Part shown: positions 11,390-22,599 of the stretch, one piece after another
How the letters are laid out: each line of letters begins with the position of its first letter
Position numbering within the stretch: position 1 is the first letter of the stretch
Assembly (NCBI RefSeq): GCF_051622035.1
Contig: NC_135365.1
Span: forward strand, 17,650,001 to 17,714,000
Length of the DNA stretch: 64,000 bases
Source of the DNA: Arctopsyche grandis
Taxonomy: Eukaryota; Arthropoda; Insecta; Trichoptera; Hydropsychidae
Direction: 5' to 3'
The notes under the pieces: model-generated
What the model was told of the DNA's origin: nothing
What the model saw: only the letters and a program-made list of their open reading frames with translations
The model's database searches: none
Made by a program: the position numbers and the translations under genes

Positions 11390-11674
11390 ACAACCGAAGC
11401 ATCACGAGTAGTACGCGAATTGCGATCGTCTTCACTGTCGTGGACTTACATGGAAAGTAGTAAATTTGAAGAGATTGTCAATTATCAAAGATCTCTTCGG
11501 ATATACTGCTTACTATAGTAGTCCTGATCTCATCATCCTTCCGTTGTGGTTTAGTGTTACAAAAGTGTGGAGTTGAATCATCGCCTAATTGCTTATTGCA
11601 ATATTGGAATGTTGTCCGGTGTCTCTTTGTACGATTCGATCATTAAATTTTGAATGGTTCAAATTGTTAATTAT
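11383..11674 (+). other. Candidate first exon ending in a GTAAGT donor
   Basis: Begins at the predicted start site and ends at a consensus donor, TAT|GTAAGT (donor at 11675). The last in-frame ATG before the donor (11654) would encode MVQIVNY and leave phase 0, but an earlier ATG at 11449 opens a 22-codon frame that stops before it. The exon may therefore be 5' UTR only. No downstream exon was found, so the gene is unidentified. Confidence 0.35.
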
Positions 11675-12884
11675 GTAAGTACATACATATATCTCATATA
11701 TGTAATTTGAAAATAATAATTAAAATAATCGAAATGTTCGATCAGATCACAAAAGTGAAAAAAAAAAACAATAGAATATTCATAAAATAAATGGTCTTCA
11801 ATCCTTGTTAAATTATTTAAAATGTTCGATTATATTATGTAATGAACTTTAAATCATATTTTATACGAAAAACAAGTTATAAATGTAATGTAATTGATAT
11901 TTGATCATCGCTGTTCTCGTGTATCAAATATGAGCAATGTCAGCAAATCTTTACATATTATTTTGTTTCTTATGTATATGCGATGAATCATTTCGATTGT
12001 TATGCATTCAAAGACGCCTACATAATATATCTATATGTAAATATGCTACTGTTCTATTATTATTAGATTGATTTCACTTATTTTTTACTTTATTTTGTAA
12101 TATATGTACATAAACAACACATCTTTCAGATTTATATAGAATTTGATTACTAGTGGAAGCATTTTCAACGTAAATTTACACTATCCTTTAAACGTATTCA
12201 AATTGTATTAGCATCTTTGTTGTCCTGGAATCAATTATCTACTACACAATGAGCTTACGGATAATTAGACATAATATATGTACATATGTACATACATACA
12301 TACATACATATGTATGTTTGTAAAAACACTCAATCTCACGTCTGAAGAGTTTCACGTTGTTTGTGCATTTTGAATTTACATCAACAACAAGAAGATACAA
12401 TAACAAATTTAAATTCAGTTTGTTTGTTTCATATCTGTGCATATATCTTTAAGGTAGTTACTTAATCACCACGCTCTTCGTTTCGATTACTTCATTTATT
12501 AAATATCAAAACTAACATTTTATGATATGTATGTATGCATAAAGTGCAAAATTGGAATGTTCTACTATTATCTGGCCGCAATTACACGGTTTGACTTACG
12601 ATGCAAACGTTATTTCTTCTATTTTTCCTCTTCATAGATATATCTACATATGTTTATCTCCCGAAACCAATTTATACTGGATTGGAATTCCTAAGTTTTC
12701 TTTTCTAAAATATATAAAGATGATACATATTTGCCTGCTGTAGTTATATCTCACAAACCATTATCTGCAAACAGATAAAGCTTTCGTTCACGATACAATA
12801 CAATCGGTCGGAGAATTCTAGTTCATGCAGTGTTCGTGACTCAATATATAATACATAGATATATATAAGCTTTTATTTTTTTTA
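11675..12884. other. Unassigned sequence with a TACA microsatellite
   Basis: AT-rich. A microsatellite of TACA/TATG units runs 12276-12318. No supported gene; the candidate exon at 11383-11674 would have its intron here. Confidence 0.4.
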
Positions 12885-13740
12885 TATCATCATCATCATC
12901 AACAGTCTTTTTCCATCCACTGTTGGATGATTGCTTTTCCAATACGCCACACATTTTCCTATTTTCATCCACCCATTTTCCTTGTGGTCTTCCATTTACC
13001 CTTTTGCATTCTCTCGGGTAGCATTCTAGCACTTATTTTGTCCACTTTTCGTCCATTCTTCTAGCCGCGTGGCCCGCCCATTGCCACTTCAAACTTTTCA
13101 CTCTATCCACTTTATCCCGATGCGGTGCAAACGATCGACAAGCGCCAGACAGACTGAACCACAGATTAACGACACGTTTACCTTATGCGTGCGCACTGCT
13201 CGCACTTACACTAAGCGAAATCTACCTGAAGTCCCGACATACCTACCCTGTATACGTTCTGTGCTTCTGATACTTTAGTTCTGAATTTTGCCTTATTAAA
13301 CTCGCCAGAAAAATTCAACTCAATTTTAATAATTACCATTTTAATAATTGCATCTGTGCACATCGAAAGGTTACTCGTCATCTGATGTGTAATCTATCAT
13401 TCGTGAATTCGAAAATTGCGTTTAAAGCAGCCATCCAGTTAATCTGTGGTTCAGTCTGTCTGACGCTTGTCGATCGTTTGCACCAAACCCACTTTATCCA
13501 CAACCCTTGTCATACTTCTCACCGACTTTCCTCTTTATGTCAACATACACCGTTTCATACTTCTTTAAGTGCATTGGACTTTGTGCAGGAACTTGGCGTT
13601 CAATGTCCAAGTTTCACATCCATACTTCATCAGTGATGAAGTATGGATGTGCAAAACACATTGATCGAAGATCTTTTTTCAAAGTGGTATTTTTTATTTA
13701 AAAATCGCATTTGTTCGTCCAATTGCACTCCATCCTAATT
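12885..13740 (-). pseudogene. RTE-type reverse transcriptase remnant, split by a MITE
   Basis: Read on the minus strand, the part at 13491-13740 gives WMWNLDIERQVPAQ and KKYETVYVDIKRKVGEKYDK. The part at 12885-13117 gives RVKSLKWQWAGHAARRMDEK, then NGRPQGKWVDENRK, ending in a GAT repeat (12889-12903 on plus) typical of RTE 3' tails. The motif KWKWAGHxARxxDxRW is characteristic of the C-terminal part of these polymerases. The 373-bp insertion at 13118-13490 separates the halves at a duplicated ACTTTATCC. At least one in-frame stop is present (after WTK). Confidence 0.7.
13118..13490. mobile_element. Family B Mutator-like MITE, copy 1
   Basis: Ends carry long inverted repeats (GGTGCAAACGATCGACAAGC, then CAGACAGACTGAACCACAG, mirrored at the right). 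The duplications are 9 bp and perfect: ACTTTATCC at 13109-13117 and 13491-13499. A 9-bp duplication with long terminal repeats is the Mutator-like pattern. The middle (GCCTTATTAAACTCGCCAGA; GTTACTCGTCATCTGATGTG) recurs in the copy at 26363-26618. No coding sequence. Confidence 0.8.
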
Positions 13741-13916
13741 TCATACGTTTTTTTATTTCTTATTCTTTACTAATGGACATATCTATTATTTAACCTAAGT
13801 ATAAATAGTTATTTACTACTTCTTCTATTTTATCATCTAATGAAATGCTATCAGGTATGAAATAGTTATTGAAAATTAATTTTATATATAGAGTCTTAAA
13901 AAAAGAGAAAGGGACA

Positions 13917-14312
13917 TGTTAGATGCCTTCGAAATGTGGTGTTGAAGGCGGATGCTGCCGATTCCATAGACCGCAAGACGGACGAACATCATCCTCAAAG
14001 AACTTGTAGTTTCAGGAGGCTCTCCACAACACGTAGAAAAATGATTCTTTCCTACTGTGTCCATATTGTCAGTAAGAATGGAGAGAGTCTAGAGAAGCTG
14101 GTATTCATCGGAACACTAAAGGGAAGGCGAATAAGAAAACTGTCTTCCAAAAGATGGTCAGACCGAATTAATGAACTGGTGGGATTGTCTCTAAATGCAG
14201 CTTTCAAATTGGCACAGGAGTGGAAAGAGTGGAGGCAGATCGTCCACCGGATTCCAAATGATATCAATAACCACGACGCTCAACATTGAGCAAATGAGGA
14301 AGAAGAAGACAT
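13917..14312 (+). pseudogene. RTE-type retrotransposon 3' end
   Basis: After DAFEMWC and a stop, the frame reads RRLSTTRRKMILSYCVHIVS, ESLEKLVFIGTLKGRR and KRWSDRINELVGLSLNAAFK, ending with NHDAQH and a stop at 14287. This is the conserved C-terminus of RTE elements (LSTTCxxRILxxFGH ... SLEKLIVxGxVEGxR ... RWxDQI). The tail GAGGAAGAAGAAGAC follows. It is 5' truncated, with a stop and a frame break near 13947-14000. It is a different copy from the split one immediately upstream, in opposite orientation. Confidence 0.8.
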
Positions 14313-14434
14313 GTGTAACTGTGTAATGACGAAGTTTAGTATACATATGTATGCATATCCATACCACTCTTGAACACACAATGCTTCAATGTTAACTCGT
14401 CCAGGCAACATCACTTTATATTGTTTCGATCAAT

Positions 14435-15143
14435 ATTTGAATTATAAAGGAAATGTTTAATTTATAAGTCACTAGTGTTTTTACCCGACTTCGCTCAGTA
14501 TTTGTAATATAAACCGCCTAAAAATGCCCAATCTACATAATAATAAACATTTTATTAAATTTATTTGAATATTTGTATTTTATTTAAATTAATTTGAATA
14601 TTCATTTGTTTTTTTCTACGAACCAAACAAACATACAAAGTCTCTTTTGAAATTATATTCCAGTAGTGTTTTTACCCGGCCTCGCTCGGTATTTGTAATA
14701 TAAGCCGCTTAAACATGGCCAATCTAATAGTTAACATTTTATTACATTTATTTTATTTAAATTTATTTTAATATTCATTTGTTTTTTTTTATTAAATTGA
14801 ACATCACGAAATCTACGACCCAAATAAACAAACATATGTAGGTACATACAAAGTCTCTTTCGAAATTATATATTAATTATTTGAAATATAAAGGAAATGT
14901 TTAATTTATATGTCACTAGTTGTTTTACCCGGCTTCGCTCAGTATTTTTAATATAATATAAACAGCTTAAACATGGCGAATCTAATAGTAAATATTCATT
15001 TTTTTTTTAATTAAATTCTTTAGAATCCAAAAAAATATTATATTCAACCAATCGAATCGTCGTCATAGAAACTGACATGTTTACGATTCCCAACCAAAAA
15101 CACTTACAAACTTACAAAGTCTCTTTCGAAATTATATATTAGA
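14435..15143 (+). repeat. Tandem array of three 'CCCGGCTTCGCTC' repeat units (family T)
   Basis: Three units begin with ACTAGTGTTTTTACCCGACT (14471), CAGTAGTGTTTTTACCCGGC (14661) and ACTAGTTGTTTTACCCGGCT (14914). Each continues TTCGCTCRGTATTTGTAATA, passes AACATGGCCAATCTA, and ends ACAAAGTCTCTTTCGAAATT. A leader, AAAGGAAATGTTTAATTTAT, precedes the first and third units. There are no clear terminal inverted repeats and no coding frame. A minus-strand copy lies at 17318-17852 and diverged relatives near 31377 and 44590. The class of this element is unknown to me. Confidence 0.7.
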
Positions 15144-16749
15144 TTCTCACTTAAATACGGTATAACAAACACGTAGAACAAATTTCTTATCACATTCCCT
15201 CTTTGATAATTTCCACTATCAATTTTTGTAATTGGATGACAGAATTAAATTCCTCACACGCATTTGAAACCAACGGTTGTGTGTTTTTTTTTATATTATA
15301 CATTCATAAACGATAAGCTAATTATATCGTCGGATTTCATTGTTGGGCCGGTGTCGATGGTATGGGGGTCACTTAAGCGAGAGTGTGTGCAGCATGCCGG
15401 GGAATTAATGACCATTTGAGTCATGTTTGCATGTGCCCCACGGGGGAGGAGACAGAGGAGAGCAAGGCGAGAGGGGGGAGGGTCATGCCACAAATTGAAT
15501 AAACTCACTTATGTGTGATTATCCCCCCAGACTAGTCGGGACTCAATTGGACTTCCGGGTCGACTCCTGACGCTCTTCCAACTGTGAAAATCTAGAACTA
15601 CACAGTTGACGACAAATCAGACTGATTTTCAATTGATACTCCTCGTGTCAGATACATGTACATACATATAATACAAACATAAGTACATATATAAACAAAA
15701 ATTACTATTTGTATTTCATTTAGACGATCCTAGTTAAAAACTTCATGTATGTATGTTCGGGTACGTACGAGTAAATGGATAAGTTGTCCTCCAAGTCCAA
15801 TCTTCGATACTTTGTGTCTCGTATGATTCAATGTAATGTATTACATTTTATTTTTCATAGGCCACTTGAGCCATTATTGTATACATATGTCACTTTAATA
15901 GGTGCGAAAGTGTCCCAAGGTTCAATAGCCGCAAGAGGAACAAATGGTGACACTACACCCTACTGTGCAAACTATAGTGCGTTTACGCACGTTGCTACAG
16001 AGTGTGTTTTCATTCAATTTGACTTTTGATATTTTTTTATATGGAAATGTATAAAGGTTAATAAACTCTATTGAAATAGTTAGCATTATCTTATGGTCTA
16101 ACAATATAACTAAGTACAATACATCAAGTCAAAAAATAATTGGGATTATTATTAGTTGAGATGTGCGCCTGAAACTGTTTGTGCTATTTATATAGGAACA
16201 ATACAACCTGGAAAAATTTAAAGACTTTCACATGAATTTTGTTCACTGAAATTTAAAAAAAATATAAAATTTTTTGGTAAATTGAGAACCACTCTAATAT
16301 AATATATGTACAATAATATAATATATGTACAATAATACATATTTACAAAATTTAAATTGACTTCAGTAACAAACTTTTTGAGTACAAGAACTAGTCATTA
16401 AGAATTTGTAATTTATTTTTAATTGTTTTAGAAATTAACATCACGTTTGACTATTTATATACCTGCTGGATCTTTTAATGCGCGAATACATAGCTTAAGT
16501 TCAATTAATAGTGAATAAAATTAGTAAAATCAGTAAGTTTAAATAAAAAAAATACTGAAATAGAAAACCAACCCTTAAAAACGTAGTATGTAGTATAAAA
16601 AAAAATGGCCAAATCAACGCACGAAAAAAATATGTCAAAAATATACATATTTTTGACTTTCAAAATTCGCTAGATAATTTATTATAAATATTTTAAAGTA
16701 ATAAAAAATCACGATCAATAGAAAAAACATCTTACTATTGATTTCAATA
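15144..16749. other. Unassigned sequence with a GC-richer patch
   Basis: 15330-15490 is purine- and GC-rich (GGGGGAGGAGACAGAGGAGA, GAGAGGGGGGAGGG) and contains GAGA-like motifs, so it could be regulatory. 16300-16335 holds two direct copies of TAATATAATATATGTACAA. No gene recognised. Confidence 0.4.
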
Positions 16750-16960
16750 CTCACATTGAGCACAGGAATATTAGATTTTGAGTTAAAGACCACAAAATCA
16801 AAAAAACTGTAAAGACTGGAACTTTAACACTCATATTTCACAAACAAGAGTGAATACACAAAAATCATTATCATATTCGAATTAATGTAAAACGTAAAGG
16901 AGGTAAGTAATAAAAAGGTCACACTTAGTAAAGAATGATTTGTCTCATTAAGTCAAAAAA
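16750..16960. mobile_element. Family F element, decayed copy
   Basis: AAAAAACTGTAAAGACTGGA, CGCTCATATTTC-like, AATCATTATCATATTCGAAT and CACACTTAGTAAAGAATG follow the same order as the interior of 50331-50551. The ends are lost. A 23-bp direct repeat containing CATTAAGTCAAAAAAATTA lies just beyond, at 16940-16990. Confidence 0.5.
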
Positions 16961-17027
16961 ATTAATTCATTAAGTCAAAAAAATTACACTTACATATTAT
17001 AATTAAAAAAAACACCGTTAAAAACCG

Positions 17028-17263
17028 TTATATTTGAAAATAACATAAGTCCCCTTTATTTCGAGAAATATTTCGCAAAACATTAAATATAATGTTTTGG
17101 GCTTACCAATATTTAAAAATACTGGTGGCCTGTAATACGTTTGTTCTGCTTTTCAAAGATTCTGGAAATATTGAATTAAAATAAGTGAAACAATTTGGGA
17201 ATCCAGTCAAACAGGAATTTAGTTTTTAGAACTGAAAATTGGACTTCAGCCACTTTCATATAT
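17028..17263. mobile_element. Family G inverted-repeat element, copy 2
   Basis: GTTATATTTGAAAATAAC at the left and CCACTTTCATATATAAC at the right, with the shared interior ACATTAAATATAATGTTTTG and TTTAAAAATACTGGTGGC. It is more diverged than the copy at 4251-4465. Confidence 0.55.
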
Positions 17264-17317
17264 AACAGCCCATATATGGAATACTAGAGAATATGATACA
17301 AATTATTATTAATTGTC

Positions 17318-17852
17318 CTCTAATATATAATTTTGAAAGAGACTTTGTAAGTATGTAAGAAAATATGTAATGTTGGTTCGTAAATCCGTGACGTCATCGA
17401 ACAAATGAATATTCAAATAAATTTAAATAAAATTTGATTTTGATTTTAAATGCTTTTTATTATTACTAAATTATATTCACAATACATCTTATATCTATTT
17501 TAATACCTACTGGTCTACTGATCATTTTCTATTTTACAATTTTAATTTAAGTTTGTTAGTAATCATAGTATTATATTATTCTAATGTTAATAAGCTATTA
17601 TAATATCTAATGTTAATATGTACAGCATAATAGGAAAGAGAGCTCAAAAACCTATTAACAATTCTTATAAATGCTCATAATACATCTAATACATAATATT
17701 AATTAAAGACTCTCTAAAGTCGATGACCTAAAGCAGTTTTAAATAAAATAAAACTATTCAAATAAATGTAATAAAATGTTTACTATTACATTGGCCATGT
17801 TTAAGCGGTTTATATTACAAATACCGAGCGAATCCGGGTAAAAACACTAGTT
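17318..17852 (-). repeat. Family T repeat unit, interrupted by a LINE insertion
   Basis: On the minus strand it begins ACTAGTGTTTTTACCCGGAT (17850 downward), passes AAACCGCTTAAACATGGCCA, and ends AAAGTCTCTTTCAAAATTAT near 17320. A 304-bp Jockey-type fragment (17434-17737) splits it. Removing the insert and one 12-bp duplication restores the unit as seen at 14435-15143. Confidence 0.75.
17434..17737 (-). mobile_element. Jockey-type LINE, 5'-truncated 3' UTR copy
   Basis: On the minus strand it runs from CTGCTTTAGGTCATCGACTT to the tail AATAATAAAAAGCATTTAAA plus AATCAAAATCAA, matching the 3' UTR of the copy at 22600-23740 along its whole length. It is flanked by 12-bp duplications TTTAAATAAAAT at 17422-17433 and 17738-17749. 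Only the last codons of the ORF are included. Confidence 0.85.
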
Positions 17853-18895
17853 AATAATAATTTGTATTAATTATTTGTAACGTTAATCGTTGGAACGATA
17901 TTCAGAAAAAAATAATAATATAACAATGACCAAAAAAATGAATCTTTGTTTAAAACAATTTGCACCAGTAAATATTCTATTTCAAATCTCTTCCAACCTA
18001 TTAAACACCCCTCCAACGACCATGCGGATAAATAAATAAAAATAAAATTAGTTTGCATCACAGCCCGAACGCAGTATAGTCCTAATTCCCTGTCCTGTTG
18101 AACAAATCACATCCAATGAGCTTAAACTGAACATAACTGATGTCATTCATGGATCTATCACACCGAAGTCCCCACACACAACCCAGCAGCTCGGCTAGCT
18201 TCTGCAAGTCAGGAACTAGATAGATAGATATTATAAACACACACACACATCACACTACCGCCATGTGGCCTAAATAAAGAAAAATAACTTAGTCACAAGC
18301 TAATTTATATCAATTGCTTACATATTTCGATCCCCGCAATTCTACGTAGATTTAAAAACAGTGGTCAAATCTGGAAATGTTCATACATATACAACATCGT
18401 CATGGTATTCTAAGGATAGTTTGTTTCCATTGAATGGTAGGGCACTGCATTCCAAGACGGTAATTGAATCATCACATGATTATTATCATTTTTTCGCTTC
18501 ATTCATGCTCATTGGAGACAACGCGAGCACGGGTTAATTGGCTCTTTAAAATAGAGCCGCTGTCAAGGATACGTTACTCAGGGGCGGAGTGGTCATTATA
18601 AGATAATTCAAGGCTCTTATTAAATAGAACAAATCATGTTCTTAAGATATAAGTTTGGTGATTTACAGCTTTGTCCTCCTTATAAGAAGAAGAAATATTC
18701 AAAAAATTACTTCGTTTTATCACAATTGAAACATAACCATTTCTTTCAAATGGAGAAATTGAATTTTTATAGATAAAATTCATTGTATTAAATCACCGTA
18801 CTACAAAGTCTCTAATAAATAATAAAAATTGTTATTTTATTTAAGTTAGCTATTTAAAAATTACAAAAATTAAAAATCTGCATATAATATGTATC
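17853..18895. other. Unassigned sequence
   Basis: A short CACACA run lies at 18239-18250. No gene or bounded element recognised. Confidence 0.4.
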
Positions 18896-19980
18896 TAACG
18901 GAGATTCCAAAAATAGTGACATTCGTCACTACTGGTACTATCGAAAAAGTTATGTTACCGGTAGTACCGGTATCTACCGATATTGATGTATTTAAGCAGT
19001 TTATTCGATTAAATTAATTCATTGTAGGTTAATCATTTATTAATTTAATTCATTTCTTATATTATTTTTCAATAAATTACTATCTAATGATCATTATCTC
19101 TAATAATCCTTTAACACGATCAACGAGTGTAAAAAAAAAGTAAATAAAGCTTCTAACTTTTAAAAAATTTTATGTGGAAGGAATGGTTTTGGCTTTTAAA
19201 GGTAATGGTTATTAGTAGAGGTCGAACCGGAAGCGTGCCGTTCAATGTTAATTGTTCGCTGTGCTTTGTTCAATTTTATGAAGATCCTTTTTTTTGCACT
19301 CTAGCTTTGTAGACCCAAAACGCCCTAATTCCTGGAAAAAGCACGCTTCGGATCCGCCCTTTAGTCATTAGTAGTCTTCGGCGTTGGCTTGGTGCTCTTT
19401 AAATGACAATAGACCTCTCCATTAATTAACAAAGCAAGACGGCAAAATAGCATGGTTGACAATAGTGAACCATTTTTTTCTTCAAAAAGCATCGTCCCAA
19501 CGCCGATCTTTGATCATTAGGGTAATGGCAAATTACAATAAAAGCTCCAACAGTGTTGAATGCAAGAGATCAATAAAAAAAGTTTTTCTACGAAGTTAAC
19601 AATAGCCATAATGCCTCAAAATCAAATCGCCCTAATAACCATCCTATGTCTAGCTAAAAATCAGTATACAAATGTATTCAGAAATAGTCCCAGGTATAAG
19701 TACGATATTTTCGGAACACTTAATCTTTGATTTTAATTTTATGATATACTTAGCGACTCCTTTGAATGGCAGGTCAAAACGGATGTTCAGTGTTGATTCA
19801 TTCTTCGACCAATCCATACAACGTTTTCCTCTAAATTCAAAACAATTTAGCTAATATAAAATTGAAATCATTATATTTCAGTACTACCGGTAATATCGAA
19901 TGTAGAACATTGACTAATAAGAAGAGGTATGTAAAAAATCAATAGAACTGGTTTTGGTACTACCGGTATCGGAATCCCTA
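18896..19980. mobile_element. hAT-like element remnant with nested MITEs
   Basis: Outer ends CTAACGGAGATTCC (18896) and GGAATCCCTA (to 19980) are imperfect inverted repeats. Just inside lie GGTACTATCG...CCGGTAGTACCGGTATCTACC and TTTTGGTACTACCGGTATC, which also mirror each other. Flanks ATATGTAT and GCATGTAC are at best a decayed 8-bp duplication. A family A MITE and its adjoining palindrome occupy 19216 to about 19510. Confidence 0.4.
19216..19363. mobile_element. Family A hAT-type MITE, copy 2
   Basis: Begins TAGAGGTCGAACCGGAAGCG and ends GGATCCGCCCTTTA; flanks GTTATTAG (19208-19215) and GTCATTAG (19364-19371) match at 7 of 8. It shares CACTCTAGCTTTGTAGA and CCTGGAAAAAGCACG with copies 1 and 3. 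To its right, as in copy 1, stands a CTTCGGCGTTGG...CCAACGCCGATC palindrome (to about 19490). Confidence 0.7.
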
Positions 19981-20020
19981 GCATGTACTTAATAAATTTT
20001 TCTAAAGCTTTTGTAATAAG

Positions 20021-20173
20021 TAAACACCGGATCCACAGCGTGCCGTCCATTGTTCAATTGTTGTAAATGCTTTGTTAAAGGTTCGCCGAACCTTTTTTTT
20101 TGCACTCTAGCTTTGTAAATAGAGCCAAACCACCCCGATTCCTGGAAAAAGCACGGTCTGTATCCGTAGTCTA
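20021..20173. mobile_element. Family A hAT-type MITE, copy 3
   Basis: TAAACACCGGATCCACAGCG to GGTCTGTATCCGTAGTCTA, highly similar to copy 1. The flanks GTAATAAG and GTAGAAGT match poorly, so the duplication has decayed. Confidence 0.7.
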
Positions 20174-22599
20174 GTAGAAGTTTCAAAACTGGCATTGTTA
20201 AATTAAATTAAGTTTTAAATTTGTTTTCAATATTATACTGAATTATATATACATATATTGTCTTATATTATATTTAGCTTAACTATTAATAAAATAATCT
20301 GTAATTTATGAATATCGAGTTATTTTTATATTTATATTTTACGTATACATATTTTCCATCAAAATAACTAAGCTCATTTTTTTTACAAAATTTTGATTAA
20401 ATAAAAAAAAAAACTTAAAAACATTTATATAAATTTTTATGATGTTAAATTTATTTTTAATGTATACAGTACACCAAATTAGGGTGTTTCCCTTACATGG
20501 GGTGCAGACAGTTACATATACAGTATGCGCTTTAGACGAAATTCTAAATTACACACTTCAGGGTTATAACCCGCATGTGACATTCATTTCCATTTAACAT
20601 CCCCCTATGACGAGCATGGAAGCAAATATTATTTTTTCATTGTAAAATATACAATATTTTTTATGCGACGCTATTTTTATTTGTACACTTATCTGAGATC
20701 TTAATTAGCATGAATAATTTTTTTTATACAAGATAACCCTACGACAACGCAACACTAAACTGCACTTTTCCATTTTATTTTTAGTATTTTAATATACATA
20801 TGTAGAATATGTGACGCGCTCAATTGATCCAATTTGTGAATAAAAACATCCTGCATATTAGTACAACCAAAATCGATCGCACACAATTCAAAATTGGTCC
20901 ATTGGATTTAATGAAGATTTATTTAACAGTACCATTTGTAAAATTAGAATAAATGAGGCAATGATTTCATTCACGACCAATTTATTTTTGACCGATTTAT
21001 CGTAGGTATTGAAATGTCAAAAGTTTATTTTGTGATTTTCCGCATACTAATCTTTGTTAGACGTCGGCTAAATTTACACCTAAGGAAAAACACAAGCTTT
21101 CAATTTAAAAATAAGTAAACACCTCATCGATCATCACAATAAAAATACCTAGTGTGTGTAACGTACTCCTTTAAAACGGTAACGTGCGTAAACAACGTCA
21201 CTATAGTAGTACGATAGCGGGAAATTGAGAAAATTCATGGAAATTGAAGCAGCTGTTTTTCCTCCACAGTAAACTTATTATATTTTCCATCAAATATGTG
21301 TATGTACATATCATCGTCCAGGACGTGATATAATATACTATGAAGGGCCATCTCCTTCAGTATGTACTTAACCGATGCAATATGCCTGGTGACAAGTACT
21401 CTTATATACTTATATGTGTGTACATATAATTACATACATACGTAGTTTAATGTCAAGGCGCTAATAAAAATGCATTTTTTTCATAAATATTTAACAAAAT
21501 GGTTGTAATGGTACTCATCATGAAATATAGGTCAATCTACATATGTGTGTACATTACCTATGTACTTTGAGTCGCATTATGATATTATGTATTTGAAATC
21601 ATTGTCCTGGAGAAATTGAAAATATATTGAAGATATGTGTGCGTATGTACTATGTATGTATATATGTCTGAATGTAGGGATGAAGAGTAATAAAAGGATT
21701 AATTTTAAACTCATTTCACTATTGACATCTTAATTGCTGATGATCTAGTAAAATGTTGAATCAAATTTGATTTTGATTCTGAAGAATTTTGATACACAAA
21801 AATAATTGTGTTCGTAATCAACAGTAACAGCCTAAGTGTATGTACACTTCGTTCGTTCATGAAGATACTCGTTTATTCACACATGAACCATTCTGGCCAG
21901 TATAGTGTACACAAAAGAACAAATTAGCAAACGAACTTGTTTTATCGTTCACATTGACTATTAGGCATATTTTCAATCGATTGTCCATTATCTTTGTGTG
22001 TTTGTTTGCTTACCTTGGATTATATAATTTTTAATATTAGCAGAAACGGAAATTATAGCAACGATTTAATGCGATTTCCATAGGATTTCCCTTGAAAATA
22101 CCCGACGATTTGACATCTCAAATGTTTTGACAGTTAAAAGTTGTATGCAACACCTGGTGAGTCTATTTGAAGATAACTTTTGACTGTTAGCACTTAAACT
22201 AGTGTATGAACAAACTAGTATGTTCATGATCGAACCGATATGAAAATTTGGACTGTAATAAATACACTAGATGACACATCAACCATAGTTGAAATGGAGT
22301 AAGTATGTATAATCATTAATTGTGGTTTATGATAATGAGTTTGTAAGATTTGAATTATCTGGAATCAACCATTATCCATCAAAGGTCTTATGACTTATTT
22401 CTTCACTAATTTAGACTACATTTACCTATACATAATTATTCTAAACACCTTTATATTGTAATTTCGATAACCTATTCATCTTTCTACAATATTTTGAGTT
22501 CCATTCTAGTACATATCTTTCTCGTCCACTTTCTATCTATGTAAAAATGTATTAAATGTTACTAAATACGTATCGTCATTATAACTTCAACCTCTCTAC
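20174..22599. other. Unassigned AT-rich sequence
   Basis: No gene recognised. TACATA/TATGTG tracts occur near 21420-21440 and 21640-21670. A weak inverted repeat, GACAGTTAAAAGTTGT against ATAACTTTTGACTGTTA, lies at about 22129-22200. The final 13 bases (22587-22599) are the left target duplication of the LINE that follows. Confidence 0.4.

Noticed and set aside
12276-12318. Possible CRISPR-like regular repeat
   Set aside because: It is a simple TACA/TATG microsatellite; there are no spacers.
13625-13655. Inverted repeat CATACTTCATCA/TGATGAAGTATG as a MITE
   Set aside because: Too short and inside the RTE remnant; probably a local rearrangement.
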